Source of the DNA: Luteitalea sp.
GTDB lineage: Bacteria > Acidobacteriota > Vicinamibacteria > Vicinamibacterales > Vicinamibacteraceae
Assembly (NCBI GenBank): GCA_009377605.1
Contig: WHTT01000001.1
Coordinates: 116,567-180,566 of the forward strand
DNA length: 64,000 nt
Reading direction: 5' to 3'
Positions 8,917 to 18,235 of the stretch are shown here, in pieces; position 1 is the first letter of the stretch, and every line of letters begins with the position of its first letter. A program made the position numbers and the translations under genes. The notes below the pieces were generated by a model, which was not told where the DNA came from, did no database searches, and worked only from the letters and a program-made list of their open reading frames with translations.

Positions 8917-9126
8917 ATGAGCATTCTGACCTTTGAGGGCCTCGTCGAGAATGGTCAAATCCGGCTCCCTGGTGGAACGGTTCTGCCAGACAAGACTCGG
9001 GTGTACGTGGTGGTGCCTGACGGTGCGCCTCAAGGCTTCCGGCTGTGGAGCCCCCGCCTGGCGAACCTCGAGCAAGCCGGCGAGTTCCGCATGCAGATGA
9101 CAGCGCCACCTCAGAAGCGATCCTGA
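8917..9126 (+). CDS. Small VapB/DUF104-like antitoxin-type protein
   Basis: 69 residues from an ATG nine bases after a GGAGG site. The pattern ILTFEGLVENGQIRLPGG, then TRVYVVVPD, and LWSPRLANLEQAGEF resembles small beta-rich antitoxin-like or prefix proteins found in GC-rich bacteria and cyanobacteria. Its stop overlaps the ATG of the next frame (TGATG), so it was built as the first gene of a two-gene unit. The partner now survives only as a fragment. The antitoxin role is an inference from resemblance. Confidence 0.6.
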   Translation: MSILTFEGLVENGQIRLPGGTVLPDKTRVYVVVPDGAPQGFRLWSPRLANLEQAGEFRMQMTAPPQKRS

Positions 9127-9296
9127 TGCCCAGCTATGATGGCACCCGCTTCGCACCTCCGGCTCTGCTGGCGCGTGTCAGGCTTCGCAGCTCAGACCAG
9201 CTCTGGGCCACTAGGCCCCTGGCCAGTGGCGAGGCCGGCCGCGCTCGTCGACCACGCGGAATGGCGTACCGGGCGGCAGCACCTGCAGGGTCTTGA
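9126..9296 (+). pseudogene. N-terminal remnant of a retropepsin-like aspartic protease gene
   Basis: The frame begins MPSYDGTRFAPPALLARV, which I recognise as the conserved start of small clan AA aspartic proteases often found after an antitoxin-like gene. The expected sequence with the catalytic DSGAD motif does not follow. Instead the frame runs into unrelated residues antisense to the 3' end of the di-haem protein gene. So the gene was cut about 18 codons in, near 9180. Confidence 0.5.
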
Positions 9297-10782
9297 GGAA
9301 CTCGATGAGCGCGTCCTGCTCGTGCGGCGGGAGCGCCTTGAAGAGCGCCCGCGTGCCGGCTGCCTCGCCGCCGTGCGCGAGCACCGCTTCGCGGAGCGTG
9401 GTGTATTGGCCGTGATGGACGTAGGGCGGCTCATTGGCCACGCCCCACAGCTTGCGCGTGAGGAACAGACGGTTGCCTTCGAAGAACCCGGGCGACCCGT
9501 GCTGCTGGTTCATGTCGAGCGACTCGATGTTCGGATCATCGGCAGTGTCACAGATATCGTGCAGCTTGAGGTCTGTGAAGGCCGGCACGTGCACGACGCC
9601 GCGCACGGGCCTGAGACGGGGCTGGGGCAAGCGGCGATCGGTCAGGTCGACCGCGCGCGTCGGCGCGTCCTCGGGACGGAGCGTATCCTCCGGATTGAAC
9701 GGGTTCGGCTCCGTGAAAATCCAGCCCGCCTTGTCGAGCGGCAGCGTCGGACGATGACAGGAGGCGCAGCCGATCGCCTCGAAGCGCTGTTCCCCGAGGA
9801 TGACCGCCGCCTCGATCGCGCGATCGCGCGGGATGACGCGGCCGGGGACGGCCATGGCCGCCTGAAAGAGTGTCGCGGCGGTGACGTCCGCCCTCGTGAG
9901 CTCGTTCACGAAGCCATCGCCGTCCGGGTCCGCTTCCTCGCCCACGCGCTCGGCAGCCTGCATCCCGTGATGATGGTTGAACGCATTCACGGTGAACTGG
10001 CGGAGCGAGATGACGTTCCCCACCTGGTGAAAGGGGCGGATCAGCAGGGACGGCGGGTCGTCAGGACCGGTCGTGGCCAGGCTTCCGGCCGGCAGCCCTT
10101 CGACGCCCGTCGTATCCCAACTGCCATCCGGGCTCCTCGCGATGACGCCGAAGCTGACGCCCTTCGAGATCAAGGGCGTCCCGCCACCAGGAGGCGTCGC
10201 GTCACGGATCCGCTGCAGATCCGTGGACATCTGACGCGCGAGCATCTCGATGAAGCCCGAGCCGAACATGCCGAGCGTCGCCCGTGAGTTGGCGATGGAC
10301 TGAAGCGTGGTCGGCTGGCCACTTTCGTCCACGGTACTGCCCGTCGGCGTGGTATCGGTCGTCTCGAAGGCGGCGAAGTCAAAGCGCTGCCCGAGCACGA
10401 ACACGTTCGCCACCACATCACCGCCGCCGCCGGCGATGCCGAAGGGCGCATTGTGGCAGCCCGCGCAGGCGTTGGCGTCAGGCGCCGACACGCGGTTGAA
10501 GTTGCGGGGGAAGAGGAGCGGCCGCGTCGGATCCGAGAGCGGGGCGCCCGTGCCCTTGACGAGCGGCCGGCCCGCGCCTTCCTGGATCGTCCAGTTGGCT
10601 CGAAACAGCCGTTCGCCGAACTGGACTAGGGCCCTGAGTGGCACGACAAGCTCCTCACCATCTCGAAGATGGCGCGGGATGGCCACCTCGCGGCCAATCG
10701 GCGTTTGGGCCACGACCGTGGCCGTGAGGATGATGGATCCCAGAGCGATGCAGGCGGCGGCGCGAAAGCGGGGCATCGTCAC
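9211..10782 (-). CDS. Secreted di-haem cytochrome c peroxidase-like / thiol oxidoreductase family protein
   Basis: 523 residues with an N-terminal signal peptide (AACIALGSIILTATVVAQ). There are two haem-binding motifs: CAGCH near residue 105 and CASCH near residue 340. This matches the di-haem oxidoreductase family of periplasmic c-type cytochromes related to cytochrome c peroxidase (MauG/thiol-oxidoreductase branch). Conserved blocks include RPLLFPRNFNRVSAPDANAC before haem 1 and YVHHGQYTTLREAVLAHGGE near the end. The electron acceptor or substrate cannot be told from sequence. A second ATG at 10776 is an alternative start. No partner redox gene is adjacent. Confidence 0.88.
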   Translation of the reverse strand: MTMPRFRAAACIALGSIILTATVVAQTPIGREVAIPRHLRDGEELVVPLRALVQFGERLFRANWTIQEGAGRPLVKGTGAPLSDPTRPLLFPRNFNRVSAPDANACAGCHNAPFGIAGGGGDVVANVFVLGQRFDFAAFETTDTTPTGSTVDESGQPTTLQSIANSRATLGMFGSGFIEMLARQMSTDLQRIRDATPPGGGTPLISKGVSFGVIARSPDGSWDTTGVEGLPAGSLATTGPDDPPSLLIRPFHQVGNVISLRQFTVNAFNHHHGMQAAERVGEEADPDGDGFVNELTRADVTAATLFQAAMAVPGRVIPRDRAIEAAVILGEQRFEAIGCASCHRPTLPLDKAGWIFTEPNPFNPEDTLRPEDAPTRAVDLTDRRLPQPRLRPVRGVVHVPAFTDLKLHDICDTADDPNIESLDMNQQHGSPGFFEGNRLFLTRKLWGVANEPPYVHHGQYTTLREAVLAHGGEAAGTRALFKALPPHEQDALIEFLKTLQVLPPGTPFRVVDERGRPRHWPGA

Positions 10783-10866
10783 ACTCCACTACCCATAACG
10801 CCTGCACCCGGGGGAGCGCACAACGCTGTACGAGCGTTCATGAATTTCGAGGCTCCCAGAGGCCGA

Positions 10867-11403
10867 CTAGAGCGTCTGACGCGTGCTGGTCGCCACGCCG
10901 GCGGGCGCAGCGACCGAGGCATCGCTCACCGCGCCACATGGACGGTGGCCTGTTGATCCGTGCACGGGTTGCTGTCGCTGCAGCCGGCGCCGTACGAGCC
11001 GATGCGCAATGTATTGGACGCCATGCGAGCGGCGCACCGGGTCTGGCGCCTTGAAGTTGAATGGCCGGAAATACACGGCGTCGTAGGTCTCCTCGTCCAC
11101 GCCGTGGAATGCAACGCCGACGAAGCTCCGCGCCATGATGTCCCTGCCGCGAATGTCGATCTCGATGGTGCCGTCGCCCAGCACGAGATCGGGCCACCAG
11201 GCGACGCCATCGCCTTCGCGCTCATCCAGTTGCACGATCTCGCGGTTGCCCTCGGTCGCCGTAGAGGCCTCGCGGTTGTGTACTCTCGGCGGCGCCGCCG
11301 GCATCTCGCTCGTGCTCCCCTGCGGACGTTCGGAAGCGGCCGCCCCTGCAATCACCGTTGCGCAGACCGCGAACAAGTACATCGAAGCAAACCTGGATGG
11401 CAT
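10867..11403 (-). pseudogene. Decayed secreted concanavalin-like (DUF1080-type) protein gene
   Basis: The ATG at 11403 has an excellent ribosome site (GGAGGG) and a signal-peptide-like start (MYLFAVCATVIAGAAASERP). Residues 50-120 (AWWPDLVLGDGTIEIDIRG, then VGVAFHGVDEETYDAVYFRP) match the N-terminal half of lectin-like glycan-binding secreted proteins. After the HGVQYIAH segment the family-typical second half is missing. The frame becomes arginine-rich, while other frames carry plausible fragments, including one ending NPCTDQQATVHVAR near 10926. I infer a frameshift or deletion near 11030. Without the second half the fold would be incomplete. Confidence 0.55.
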
Positions 11404-11564
11404 CCCATTCCCTCCTTGTTGGTCCCGATTCGGTCGCGAATCGTGCAAGTACATGGCCAACGAGAAGTGCCGCGAATGCGTGCTGCTCGATGCTCCTGGG
11501 GATGTCGGATGTTCGACTTCGGGATCGATGCGTCCGAGGCCGAACAGGAATGCCGCTCACTGCG

Positions 11565-13424
11565 TTACCGGATGAGCTCGCCAGCGGTCCAGCCCCTGAC
11601 CGCATTGATCAGCCAAATTCGCGGCGATTCCCGGAGATCCTCGAGGGTTAGGAGCGATTCCCGAATGGTTCCATTGGCCAGCAGCTCTGCCCGGAACGTT
11701 CCGGCGAGGAGCCCACATTCACGAGGAGGGGTCAGCAGCACACCGGATTTTTCGACGACGATGTTGGCGATGGTCGACTCGGTGATGTGGCCGCTGCGAT
11801 TCAACAGGAGCACGTCGTCTGCCTCCGGGCGGCTGCGGGCGGCGGCATCGTAGATCTGACGACAGGTCGTCTTGTGAAACAGCCTGAGGTCCCCGGCATC
11901 GATGGGATCGTCGGCGACGGCGACACGCCAGGCGCGAGCTGGTGCATCGTCCAAGCCGACACAGTGCGTTTGGACGTCACCGCTGCGCCCGAGCAAGAGC
12001 TTGACCCGCCATGTGCCCTCGATGTGGGCGCGTCTTACCCGATCTACGACGTCGAGCACGATGCTGGCGTCCCACCTGAACCCGAGGAACCGCGCCGACG
12101 CTTCGAGCCGATCGAGGTGACGCTGCAAGAGCCAGAACCGTCCATCGGCGAGCCTCAAGGTCTCGAACAGCTCGAATGAGCTCTCGTCGTTCCGGGATCG
12201 CGAAGCAGGCAGGCTCCCCAACGTCGCCGGTGTCCATGGCGGTGTCGTGGTGAACGCCGCTTTCAGGACGCACTCGTCGTACTCCGAGTCGGCGAGGGAG
12301 TCGGCCGTGATGCCGGCGCCGACACCGAGGGTAGCGGACTTCGTTGGCTGATCGATCAGCAGGGTGCGAATCGCGACGTTGAAGATACAGTCACCGCCAG
12401 GTTTGATGTAGCCAATCGTCCCTGTGTAGAGGCCGCGCGGCGCGACTTCGACGTCACGAAGGATCTGCATGGTGCGGATCTTCGGTGCACCGGTGATGGA
12501 TCCGCACGGAAAGAGGACACGCAGGATGTCGAGCAGACCCGTGTTACCGACACTCGGCGCGCCCTCGTCGTCAGCGGCGGCCGTCAGAGGGCCTGCTCTG
12601 CCCAGCTTGGCCTCGATCGTGGACGTCATCTGCCAGAGAGTCGGATACGGCTCGACGGTGAAGAGCTCGCGGACGTGGACCGACCCGAGTGTTGCCACCC
12701 TCCCGAGATCGTTGCGCAGAAGGTCGACCACCATGACGTTCTCGGCCTGCGTCTTCTCACAGTGCGCTAGACGCGCTGCCAGACGCTTGTCCTCTTCGAG
12801 CCACCGCCCGCGTGGACACGTACCCTTCATGGGACGCGTACGGATCACATCACCCGTGCGCTCGAAGAAGAGCTCTGGTGAGAGGCTGAGGATCACCTGG
12901 TTGCCGCGCTCGATATACGCGCAATAGCCTCCCTGCTGACTCTGACACAACGCTCGATACAACGCATACGGGTTGCCAGCCCACGTGCCTTTCATGGGGA
13001 AGGTGAGGTTCGCCTGGTACGTGTCGCCAGCACGAATGTGCTCGTGGATCGTGTCGACGGCGGTCTGGAACCACTTGCGCGAGACGGCCGCGTGCAAGGT
13101 GGGGCGATGTGGATACGGGCGCGCGCGGCTTTCTCCAGAAGGATGCGCCGCGTCGGCGAACACGCTGACGCACGCGAACGGTTGCTCGGACACAGGCGCA
13201 GTTGTTGTCAAGGCCGGCTCGAACGCCGGCGCGGCCTCGTAAGCCAGCATGATGACTGCCCACAGACCACGACGCGCCGGGCGGTCGGCCTCGGCGAGCA
13301 CCGGAAGGACCTGGTCGAGACGCTCCGCGACATGAACGTCCACCGGGTGCTCGAAGATGAGCGGCCCCCAGCCGGGCCGTGCCGCGTTGAACGACTCGAA
13401 GGTGGCAGATGTGATGTAGCTCAC
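11565..13424 (-). CDS. pabB-pabC: Aminodeoxychorismate synthase component I fused to aminodeoxychorismate lyase
   Basis: 619 residues. The N-terminal 380 residues are a chorismate-binding enzyme with MKGTCPRGRWLEEDKRLA, VVDLLRNDLGRVA, GSITGAPKIRTMQIL and ITADSLADSEYDECVLKA. The C-terminal 220 residues are a class IV PLP enzyme with FELFETLRLADGRFWLLQRH, the FHKTTCRQIYDAAA segment holding the likely PLP lysine, and NRSGHITESTIANIVV. Together they convert chorismate and ammonia to 4-aminobenzoate for folate synthesis in the cytoplasm. The PabA glutaminase is not in the window. The start is a GTG that overlaps the stop of an upstream PIN-domain relic (GTGA). PabB-PabC fusions are known in several phyla. 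Confidence 0.93.
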   Translation of the reverse strand: MSYITSATFESFNAARPGWGPLIFEHPVDVHVAERLDQVLPVLAEADRPARRGLWAVIMLAYEAAPAFEPALTTTAPVSEQPFACVSVFADAAHPSGESRARPYPHRPTLHAAVSRKWFQTAVDTIHEHIRAGDTYQANLTFPMKGTWAGNPYALYRALCQSQQGGYCAYIERGNQVILSLSPELFFERTGDVIRTRPMKGTCPRGRWLEEDKRLAARLAHCEKTQAENVMVVDLLRNDLGRVATLGSVHVRELFTVEPYPTLWQMTSTIEAKLGRAGPLTAAADDEGAPSVGNTGLLDILRVLFPCGSITGAPKIRTMQILRDVEVAPRGLYTGTIGYIKPGGDCIFNVAIRTLLIDQPTKSATLGVGAGITADSLADSEYDECVLKAAFTTTPPWTPATLGSLPASRSRNDESSFELFETLRLADGRFWLLQRHLDRLEASARFLGFRWDASIVLDVVDRVRRAHIEGTWRVKLLLGRSGDVQTHCVGLDDAPARAWRVAVADDPIDAGDLRLFHKTTCRQIYDAAARSRPEADDVLLLNRSGHITESTIANIVVEKSGVLLTPPRECGLLAGTFRAELLANGTIRESLLTLEDLRESPRIWLINAVRGWTAGELIR

Positions 13425-13534
13425 GGTGCCAGGATTCGCAGCTTAGGAAAATAGCTCCGATAGCGCCGCGAGTCCCGGGTGAGAAGTGTCATACCCCGAA
13501 TGGCGGCATGAGCACCGATGAGCTGACGGCGCGC
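13421..13534 (-). pseudogene. C-terminal remnant of a VapC-type PIN-domain toxin
   Basis: Translating the minus strand upstream of the pabB-pabC start gives RRQLIGAHAAIRGMTLLTRD and then RYRSYFPKLRILAP before TGA. This is the characteristic ending of a PIN-domain ribonuclease (last acidic residue of the active site in LLTRD, then the YFPxLRI strand). Only about 37 residues remain. The 5' part is replaced by the 3' end of the RND pump gene at 13535. Confidence 0.75.
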
Positions 13535-16500
13535 CTACGCGGCCGCAGCCTTTGGTGTGGTCGGCTTGCGCCGCCGCCGGGCGAGCAGCCGCCGCCACGC
13601 GGGATGGCTGGCAAGGTCGTCGAAGAGGGAATACACGACTGGCGTGAGCAGCAGCGTGAGGAGGAGCGCGAGCGATTGACCACCGATGACGACCACTGCG
13701 ATGCTGCGCCGTTCTTCGGCGCCCGGACCGGTGCCCAGCGCCAGCGGCAGCATGCCGCCCACCAGCGCCAGCGTCGTCATCAGGATTGGCCGCAGCCGAT
13801 CGCGATTGGCCTCCATGATGGCCGACAGCCGATCGAGGCCCTTGCCGCGCAAGTTGTTCATGTGGTCGATCTGCAGAATCGCGTTCTTCTTGACCACGCC
13901 GAACAGCACCAGCAACCCGAGGGCCGAGTAGAGGTTCAGGGTCTGGCCCATGAGCCACAGCGAGAAGAGGGCGAACGGCACTGCTACCGGCAGCGACAGC
14001 AAGATCGTCAGCGGATGCACGAGGCTCTCGAACTGCGCCGCCAGGATCATGTACATGAAGATCACCGACAGCATGAAGGCCCACAGGAACTCGCGGAACG
14101 TGCGCTCGAGCTCGCGACCGCGTCCTGCGACGACCGCCGTGTAGCCCTGCGGCATGTCGAGCTGCTCCGCCGCCTCCAAGAGCGCCTCCAGTCGATCGCC
14201 TTGTGCAAAGCCTGGTGCCACGTTGGCCCGCAGGTTGGCCTGCCGCTGGCGATCCTGGCGGTCGATGCGTGACGGTGCCTCTGTGGCGACGATCCGCACG
14301 AGATTGTCGAGGCGGACCAGCCCGCCGCCCTGGCGCGGGACGAGGAGCCGCGCGATCGTCGCGGGGTCGTTGCGGTCGCCGTCGGTCAACCTGAGCTGAA
14401 CGTCGTAGTTGTCGTTGATCCCCTCGTCCCTGAACCGCGTCACCCGATCGTCACCGCCCACCATCAGCCGGAGCGCGTACGCGATGTCCTCCGTGTCGAC
14501 GCCCAGATCGGCGGCGCGCGAGCGATCGATCTGCACCTGTAGCTCCGGCTTGTCCAGCTTCAATGTTGTGTCGGCGTCGACGATGCCCAGCTCGGGCGCA
14601 CGCAGGCGCAGCTCATCGGCGTACTTTGCGAGTACTTCGAGCTCCGGGCCTTGCAGCGCGACGTCCACCTCGGACGGGCCGCCGCCAAAGTTGAAGGAGG
14701 GAATGTTGCGAACCTGGCCGCGCAGATCCCGGTAGTGACCCAGGCGCGCGCGAGCCATCTGCATGATCCGGTCCTGTGCATAGTTATCCCGGAACGCCTC
14801 CATGGGATCCAATGTGACGAATCCCTCGATGAGGCGAGACCACGTGAAGATCCGTTCCTCGTGCGGCGCCAGATGCACGTACAGCTCACCTTGGTTGACA
14901 CCGGACAAGAACCCGCCGCCCACCGTGCCGAGCACGAGCCGCACGGCGGGCAGCGCGCGGATGTCCTGCTCCAAGGCCTGCATCACCTCGTTCATGGCGC
15001 CGACGCTGGCGCCTTCGGGCGCCGTCACGCGGACCTCGAACTCGGCTTCGTCCACGCCGCTTGGCACGTACTCCTGCGGGACGAGCCAGTAGAGCGGGAC
15101 GGCCGACAGGGCAACCGTCGCCGCGACCGCAGTCATGACGAGGCGGTGCTGCAGGGACCAGGCCAAGAGCGCCGTGTACACGCGATCGATGTGGCGGTAG
15201 AAGCCGCCACGGGAGGTCGGCGCCCCACCACCGTGCAGTCCATGACCGGACCGCCCCGCATGCGGCGGGCGTGGGCTGGCGGCAGCACCGGATTCGACGC
15301 CGGACTTGGCATCTTCGTCGTCGCCGGCGGGATCGTCGACGTGCAGCAGCCGCGCGCTCATCATCGGCGTCAAGGTGAACGACACCAGCAGGCTCACCAG
15401 GATTGCCACCGCGGCGGTGATACCAAACTGGAACAGGAAGCGTCCGGAGATGCTCGACATGAACGAGACCGGCACGAAGATCACCACCAGGCTCAGCGTC
15501 GTGGCCATCACCGGCAGGGCGATCTCCGCCGTTGCCGCCGCTGCCGCCTCGAAGGGCCGCATCTGCTTTTCTTCCACGAACCGGAAGATGTTCTCGAGCA
15601 CGACGATGGCATCGTCGATGACGATCCCGACCATGAGCACGAGCGCCAGCATCGTGACGCTGTTGAGCGTGAAGCCGAGGGCGGCCATCATGCCGAACGT
15701 CGAGATCACCGACGCCGGAATGGCGACGCCGGCGATGAGCGTCGCCCGCCAGTTGCGCATGAACGTGAACACCACCAAGCAGGCCAGGATGCTGCCGAGC
15801 ACGAGGTGAATGTTGATCTCGTGGAGCGCCGCGTAGATGTAGCGCGACTGGTCGCGGATGATCTCCAGCGCGACGTCGGCCGGCAACTGCGCCTCGACCC
15901 GCGCGAGGCTCGCTTTGGCGGCTTCGATGACGGCAACGGTGTTCGCGCCGGACTGCCGCTGGACGCGCAAGGTCACGGTGGGCACGCCGTTGAGACGCGA
16001 GAGCGATCGCTGCTCCTTCGTGCCGTCCTCGGACCAGCCGATGTCCCGTACGCGAATCGGCGCGCCGTTCCGCGTGACGATCACCAGGTCATCGAACCGC
16101 CGAGGGTCTTCCATGCGACCCATGGTCCGCAGCGTGTGCTCGCGCGCGCGCCCGGTGACGTTCCCTCCCGGCAGATCGGCGTTCTGCCGCGTCAGGGCTT
16201 CGCGCACCGTGGAGATGGGCATCTGATACGCGGCCAAGCGATCGGCGTCGACCCAGATGTTGATCGCGCGCTCCATGCCGCCGATGATCTCCACGTCGCC
16301 GACGCCGCTCGATCGCTCGACCTGCGGCTTGACGACCTTGTCCGCGATCTCGGTCAGCTCACGGAGCGGCCGGTTCGCAGAGACTGCGATCTCCAGGACG
16401 GGCGACGTGTCGTTGTCCCGCTTCATGACGACCGGCGGCCGCGTATCGACGGGGAGGTCCGCCAGGACCCCCGACACGCGGTCGCGGACGTCCTGCGCCG

Positions 16501-16813
16501 CGGCTTCGATGTCGCGCTCCAGATTGAAGGTGGTAATGACCAGCGACGTGCCTGGCCCGGAGATGGATCGGAGCTCGTCGATGCCCTCGACCGTGTTGAC
16601 TGCCTCCTCGATCGGCTGCGACACGAGGACTTCGGTCTCCTCGGGGGAGGCACCGGGGAGCAGCGTGCGAACCATGACCGTCGGGAGATCGACGGCGGGG
16701 AAGCGGTCCACGCCGAGCCCGAGGTAGCTCGCGCTGCCGACCACGACCAGGCCCAGAATGAGCATGGCCGCGAAGATGGGGCGGCGGATGCAGATGGCGG
16801 CGAGCGTCTTCAT
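13535..16813 (-). CDS. RND efflux transporter, HAE1/AcrB-like inner-membrane pump subunit
   Basis: 1092 residues, full length for an RND pump. The start MKTLAAICIRRPIFAAMLIL is the usual first membrane helix. The periplasmic head includes LSRLNGVPTVTLRVQRQSGA. TM4 has MLALVLMVGIVIDDAIVVLE with the acidic proton-relay residues, and the second half repeats the layout, ending with GVVKKNAILQIDHMNNLRGKG and MLPLALGTGPGAE. A charged insert (GDDEDAKSGVESG) sits in the cytoplasmic loop between the halves. Eight bases separate it from the upstream adaptor gene, so the two form one unit. Exported compounds cannot be told. No outer-membrane factor gene is adjacent. Confidence 0.95.
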   Translation of the reverse strand: MKTLAAICIRRPIFAAMLILGLVVVGSASYLGLGVDRFPAVDLPTVMVRTLLPGASPEETEVLVSQPIEEAVNTVEGIDELRSISGPGTSLVITTFNLERDIEAAAQDVRDRVSGVLADLPVDTRPPVVMKRDNDTSPVLEIAVSANRPLRELTEIADKVVKPQVERSSGVGDVEIIGGMERAINIWVDADRLAAYQMPISTVREALTRQNADLPGGNVTGRAREHTLRTMGRMEDPRRFDDLVIVTRNGAPIRVRDIGWSEDGTKEQRSLSRLNGVPTVTLRVQRQSGANTVAVIEAAKASLARVEAQLPADVALEIIRDQSRYIYAALHEINIHLVLGSILACLVVFTFMRNWRATLIAGVAIPASVISTFGMMAALGFTLNSVTMLALVLMVGIVIDDAIVVLENIFRFVEEKQMRPFEAAAAATAEIALPVMATTLSLVVIFVPVSFMSSISGRFLFQFGITAAVAILVSLLVSFTLTPMMSARLLHVDDPAGDDEDAKSGVESGAAASPRPPHAGRSGHGLHGGGAPTSRGGFYRHIDRVYTALLAWSLQHRLVMTAVAATVALSAVPLYWLVPQEYVPSGVDEAEFEVRVTAPEGASVGAMNEVMQALEQDIRALPAVRLVLGTVGGGFLSGVNQGELYVHLAPHEERIFTWSRLIEGFVTLDPMEAFRDNYAQDRIMQMARARLGHYRDLRGQVRNIPSFNFGGGPSEVDVALQGPELEVLAKYADELRLRAPELGIVDADTTLKLDKPELQVQIDRSRAADLGVDTEDIAYALRLMVGGDDRVTRFRDEGINDNYDVQLRLTDGDRNDPATIARLLVPRQGGGLVRLDNLVRIVATEAPSRIDRQDRQRQANLRANVAPGFAQGDRLEALLEAAEQLDMPQGYTAVVAGRGRELERTFREFLWAFMLSVIFMYMILAAQFESLVHPLTILLSLPVAVPFALFSLWLMGQTLNLYSALGLLVLFGVVKKNAILQIDHMNNLRGKGLDRLSAIMEANRDRLRPILMTTLALVGGMLPLALGTGPGAEERRSIAVVVIGGQSLALLLTLLLTPVVYSLFDDLASHPAWRRLLARRRRKPTTPKAAAA

Positions 16814-16821
16814 GAGGTGAA

Positions 16822-18084
16822 CTATGGCGCCGCGACGGCGGCGGTGCCGGCGACGCGCACGCGCTCGCCGGCGACGAGGTTGCCCGGATCGACAATCACT
16901 TGCTCGCCGGCGGCAAGGCCACTCACGATCTCGAGGCGATGGTCCTCCCGCTGGCCGATGCTCACGTGTTTCTCGACGCTCTTCCCCTCTTGCACGACCA
17001 GGATCTTGTCGACCCCGGCAAAGGTCACGAGCGCGGAAGCGGGAACGACAACGGCCGTATCCTCGTGCTCGAGCACGATATCGACGTTGGCGAACGAGCC
17101 CGGACGAAGCCGGCCCTGCGCGTTCGGCACGGCCGCTTCCACCATCAGCGTGCGGCTGGCTTCATCGATCGCGGGACTCACACGACTGATGCGGCCGTCG
17201 TAGATGGTCTCGTCTCCGGTGACCGTGACGTGAACGGCTTGCCCGCGACGAATCGCCGGCGCAGCTCGCTCCGGAACCGCGAGACGCAAGCGCAGCGGAT
17301 CCATGCGAACGATCGTGGCGACGGGGGCACCGGCCGCGAGATATTCGCCAACCGTGACATGGCGCTCGCGCACCATGCCGTCGAATGGCGCGGTCAGTGA
17401 GGCGTCGACGAGCGCCTGACGGGCCAGCTCGAGCTCGCTCCGCCGCTGTTGGAGGATCGCCTGACGGTTGCGAATCTCCTCGAGCGCGTCCTGATAGCGG
17501 CTCTCCGCCACACGGAAGGCGGCCACCGCCTTGTCGAGGTCGGCCCGGCTGCCGATGTTCTCCTCGAAGAAGGTTTGCGCGCGGTCGTTGGTCAGCGTCG
17601 CTTCCTCGAGCACCGCCTGCGCCTCGCGTACGATCGACGTCTGCTCGGCGTCGATACGATCGTCGTCACCCTCTGGCGGCAGGCCGAGCCGAGCGCGGCC
17701 TTGCTGCAACGCCGCCTCCGCTTGAGAGACCCGAAGCGTGAAGTCCGTCGGCGCGAGGCGGGCGATCACCTGCCCGCGCCGCACGCTGCTGCCGAGATCG
17801 ACGAACAGCTCATCGAGGCGCCCGGTCACCTTCATGCTCAGCGTCACCTGCTCTTCGGCCGCGAGCGTCCCTGTGACGGCAATCGAGCGGACGAGACGTG
17901 CCTCGGATGCAGGGACCACGCGCACCTGCCGCGGCTCGTGGACGGCGCGCTCGCCGCGCGGCACCTCGGACGCCGATCCCGAGCAGCCGCCGAGGACGAG
18001 GATGAGGCTCAGACAGCCCGCCAGCGCTGACCGATGGTCACGGCGGCGGGGGAGCCACTGTTCTGAAACGACATCCGCAGACAT
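16822..18084 (-). CDS. RND periplasmic adaptor (membrane fusion) lipoprotein
   Basis: 420 residues. A signal peptide with lipobox (SLILVLGGCSG) implies a lipid-anchored periplasmic protein. The core has the lipoyl-like half motifs GSSVRRGQVIARLAP and GMVRERHVTVGEYLAAGAPV on either side of a helical hairpin rich in Q, E and R. A beta-barrel domain (RPGSFANVDIVLEHEDTAVV) follows, then a membrane-proximal domain ending VDPGNLVAGERVRV. This is the AcrA/HlyD architecture that links the RND pump to an outer-membrane channel. It precedes the pump gene directly on the minus strand and follows the two-component genes, which probably control it. Confidence 0.93.
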   Translation of the reverse strand: MSADVVSEQWLPRRRDHRSALAGCLSLILVLGGCSGSASEVPRGERAVHEPRQVRVVPASEARLVRSIAVTGTLAAEEQVTLSMKVTGRLDELFVDLGSSVRRGQVIARLAPTDFTLRVSQAEAALQQGRARLGLPPEGDDDRIDAEQTSIVREAQAVLEEATLTNDRAQTFFEENIGSRADLDKAVAAFRVAESRYQDALEEIRNRQAILQQRRSELELARQALVDASLTAPFDGMVRERHVTVGEYLAAGAPVATIVRMDPLRLRLAVPERAAPAIRRGQAVHVTVTGDETIYDGRISRVSPAIDEASRTLMVEAAVPNAQGRLRPGSFANVDIVLEHEDTAVVVPASALVTFAGVDKILVVQEGKSVEKHVSIGQREDHRLEIVSGLAAGEQVIVDPGNLVAGERVRVAGTAAVAAP

Positions 18085-18103
18085 TGCTCAGATTCTAAGG
18101 TAG

Positions 18104-18124
18104 GGCCGCCTCGCCGAGGCGGCC
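18104..18124. other. GC-rich hairpin between response regulator and adaptor genes
   Basis: GGCCGCCT at 18104-18111 pairs perfectly with AGGCGGCC at 18117-18124. A second GGCCGAGGCGGCC-type block follows to about 18148. It lies 20 bases upstream of the adaptor start and about 110 bases after the response regulator stop. It could be a leaky terminator or a small interspersed palindrome. No T-tract is visible on the minus strand. Confidence 0.6.
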
Positions 18125-18235
18125 GTAAGCGGGTGGCCGAGGCGGCCGTGACGACGCGGGAGGCCGACGCGCCCTACCGCGTAACGTTCCACAACAACTA
18201 CTTCGCCGGCGGCCCGGATGCTTACCCGGCGCCTG

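Noticed and set aside
9136..10287. 383-codon plus-strand open frame
   Set aside because: Antisense to the di-haem protein whose two CxxCH motifs and signal peptide are clear.
14651..17203. 850-codon plus-strand open frame
   Set aside because: It lies antisense to the RND pump and adaptor genes, is extremely rich in R, H, D and G, and shows no domain motif. It is a GC-bias shadow.
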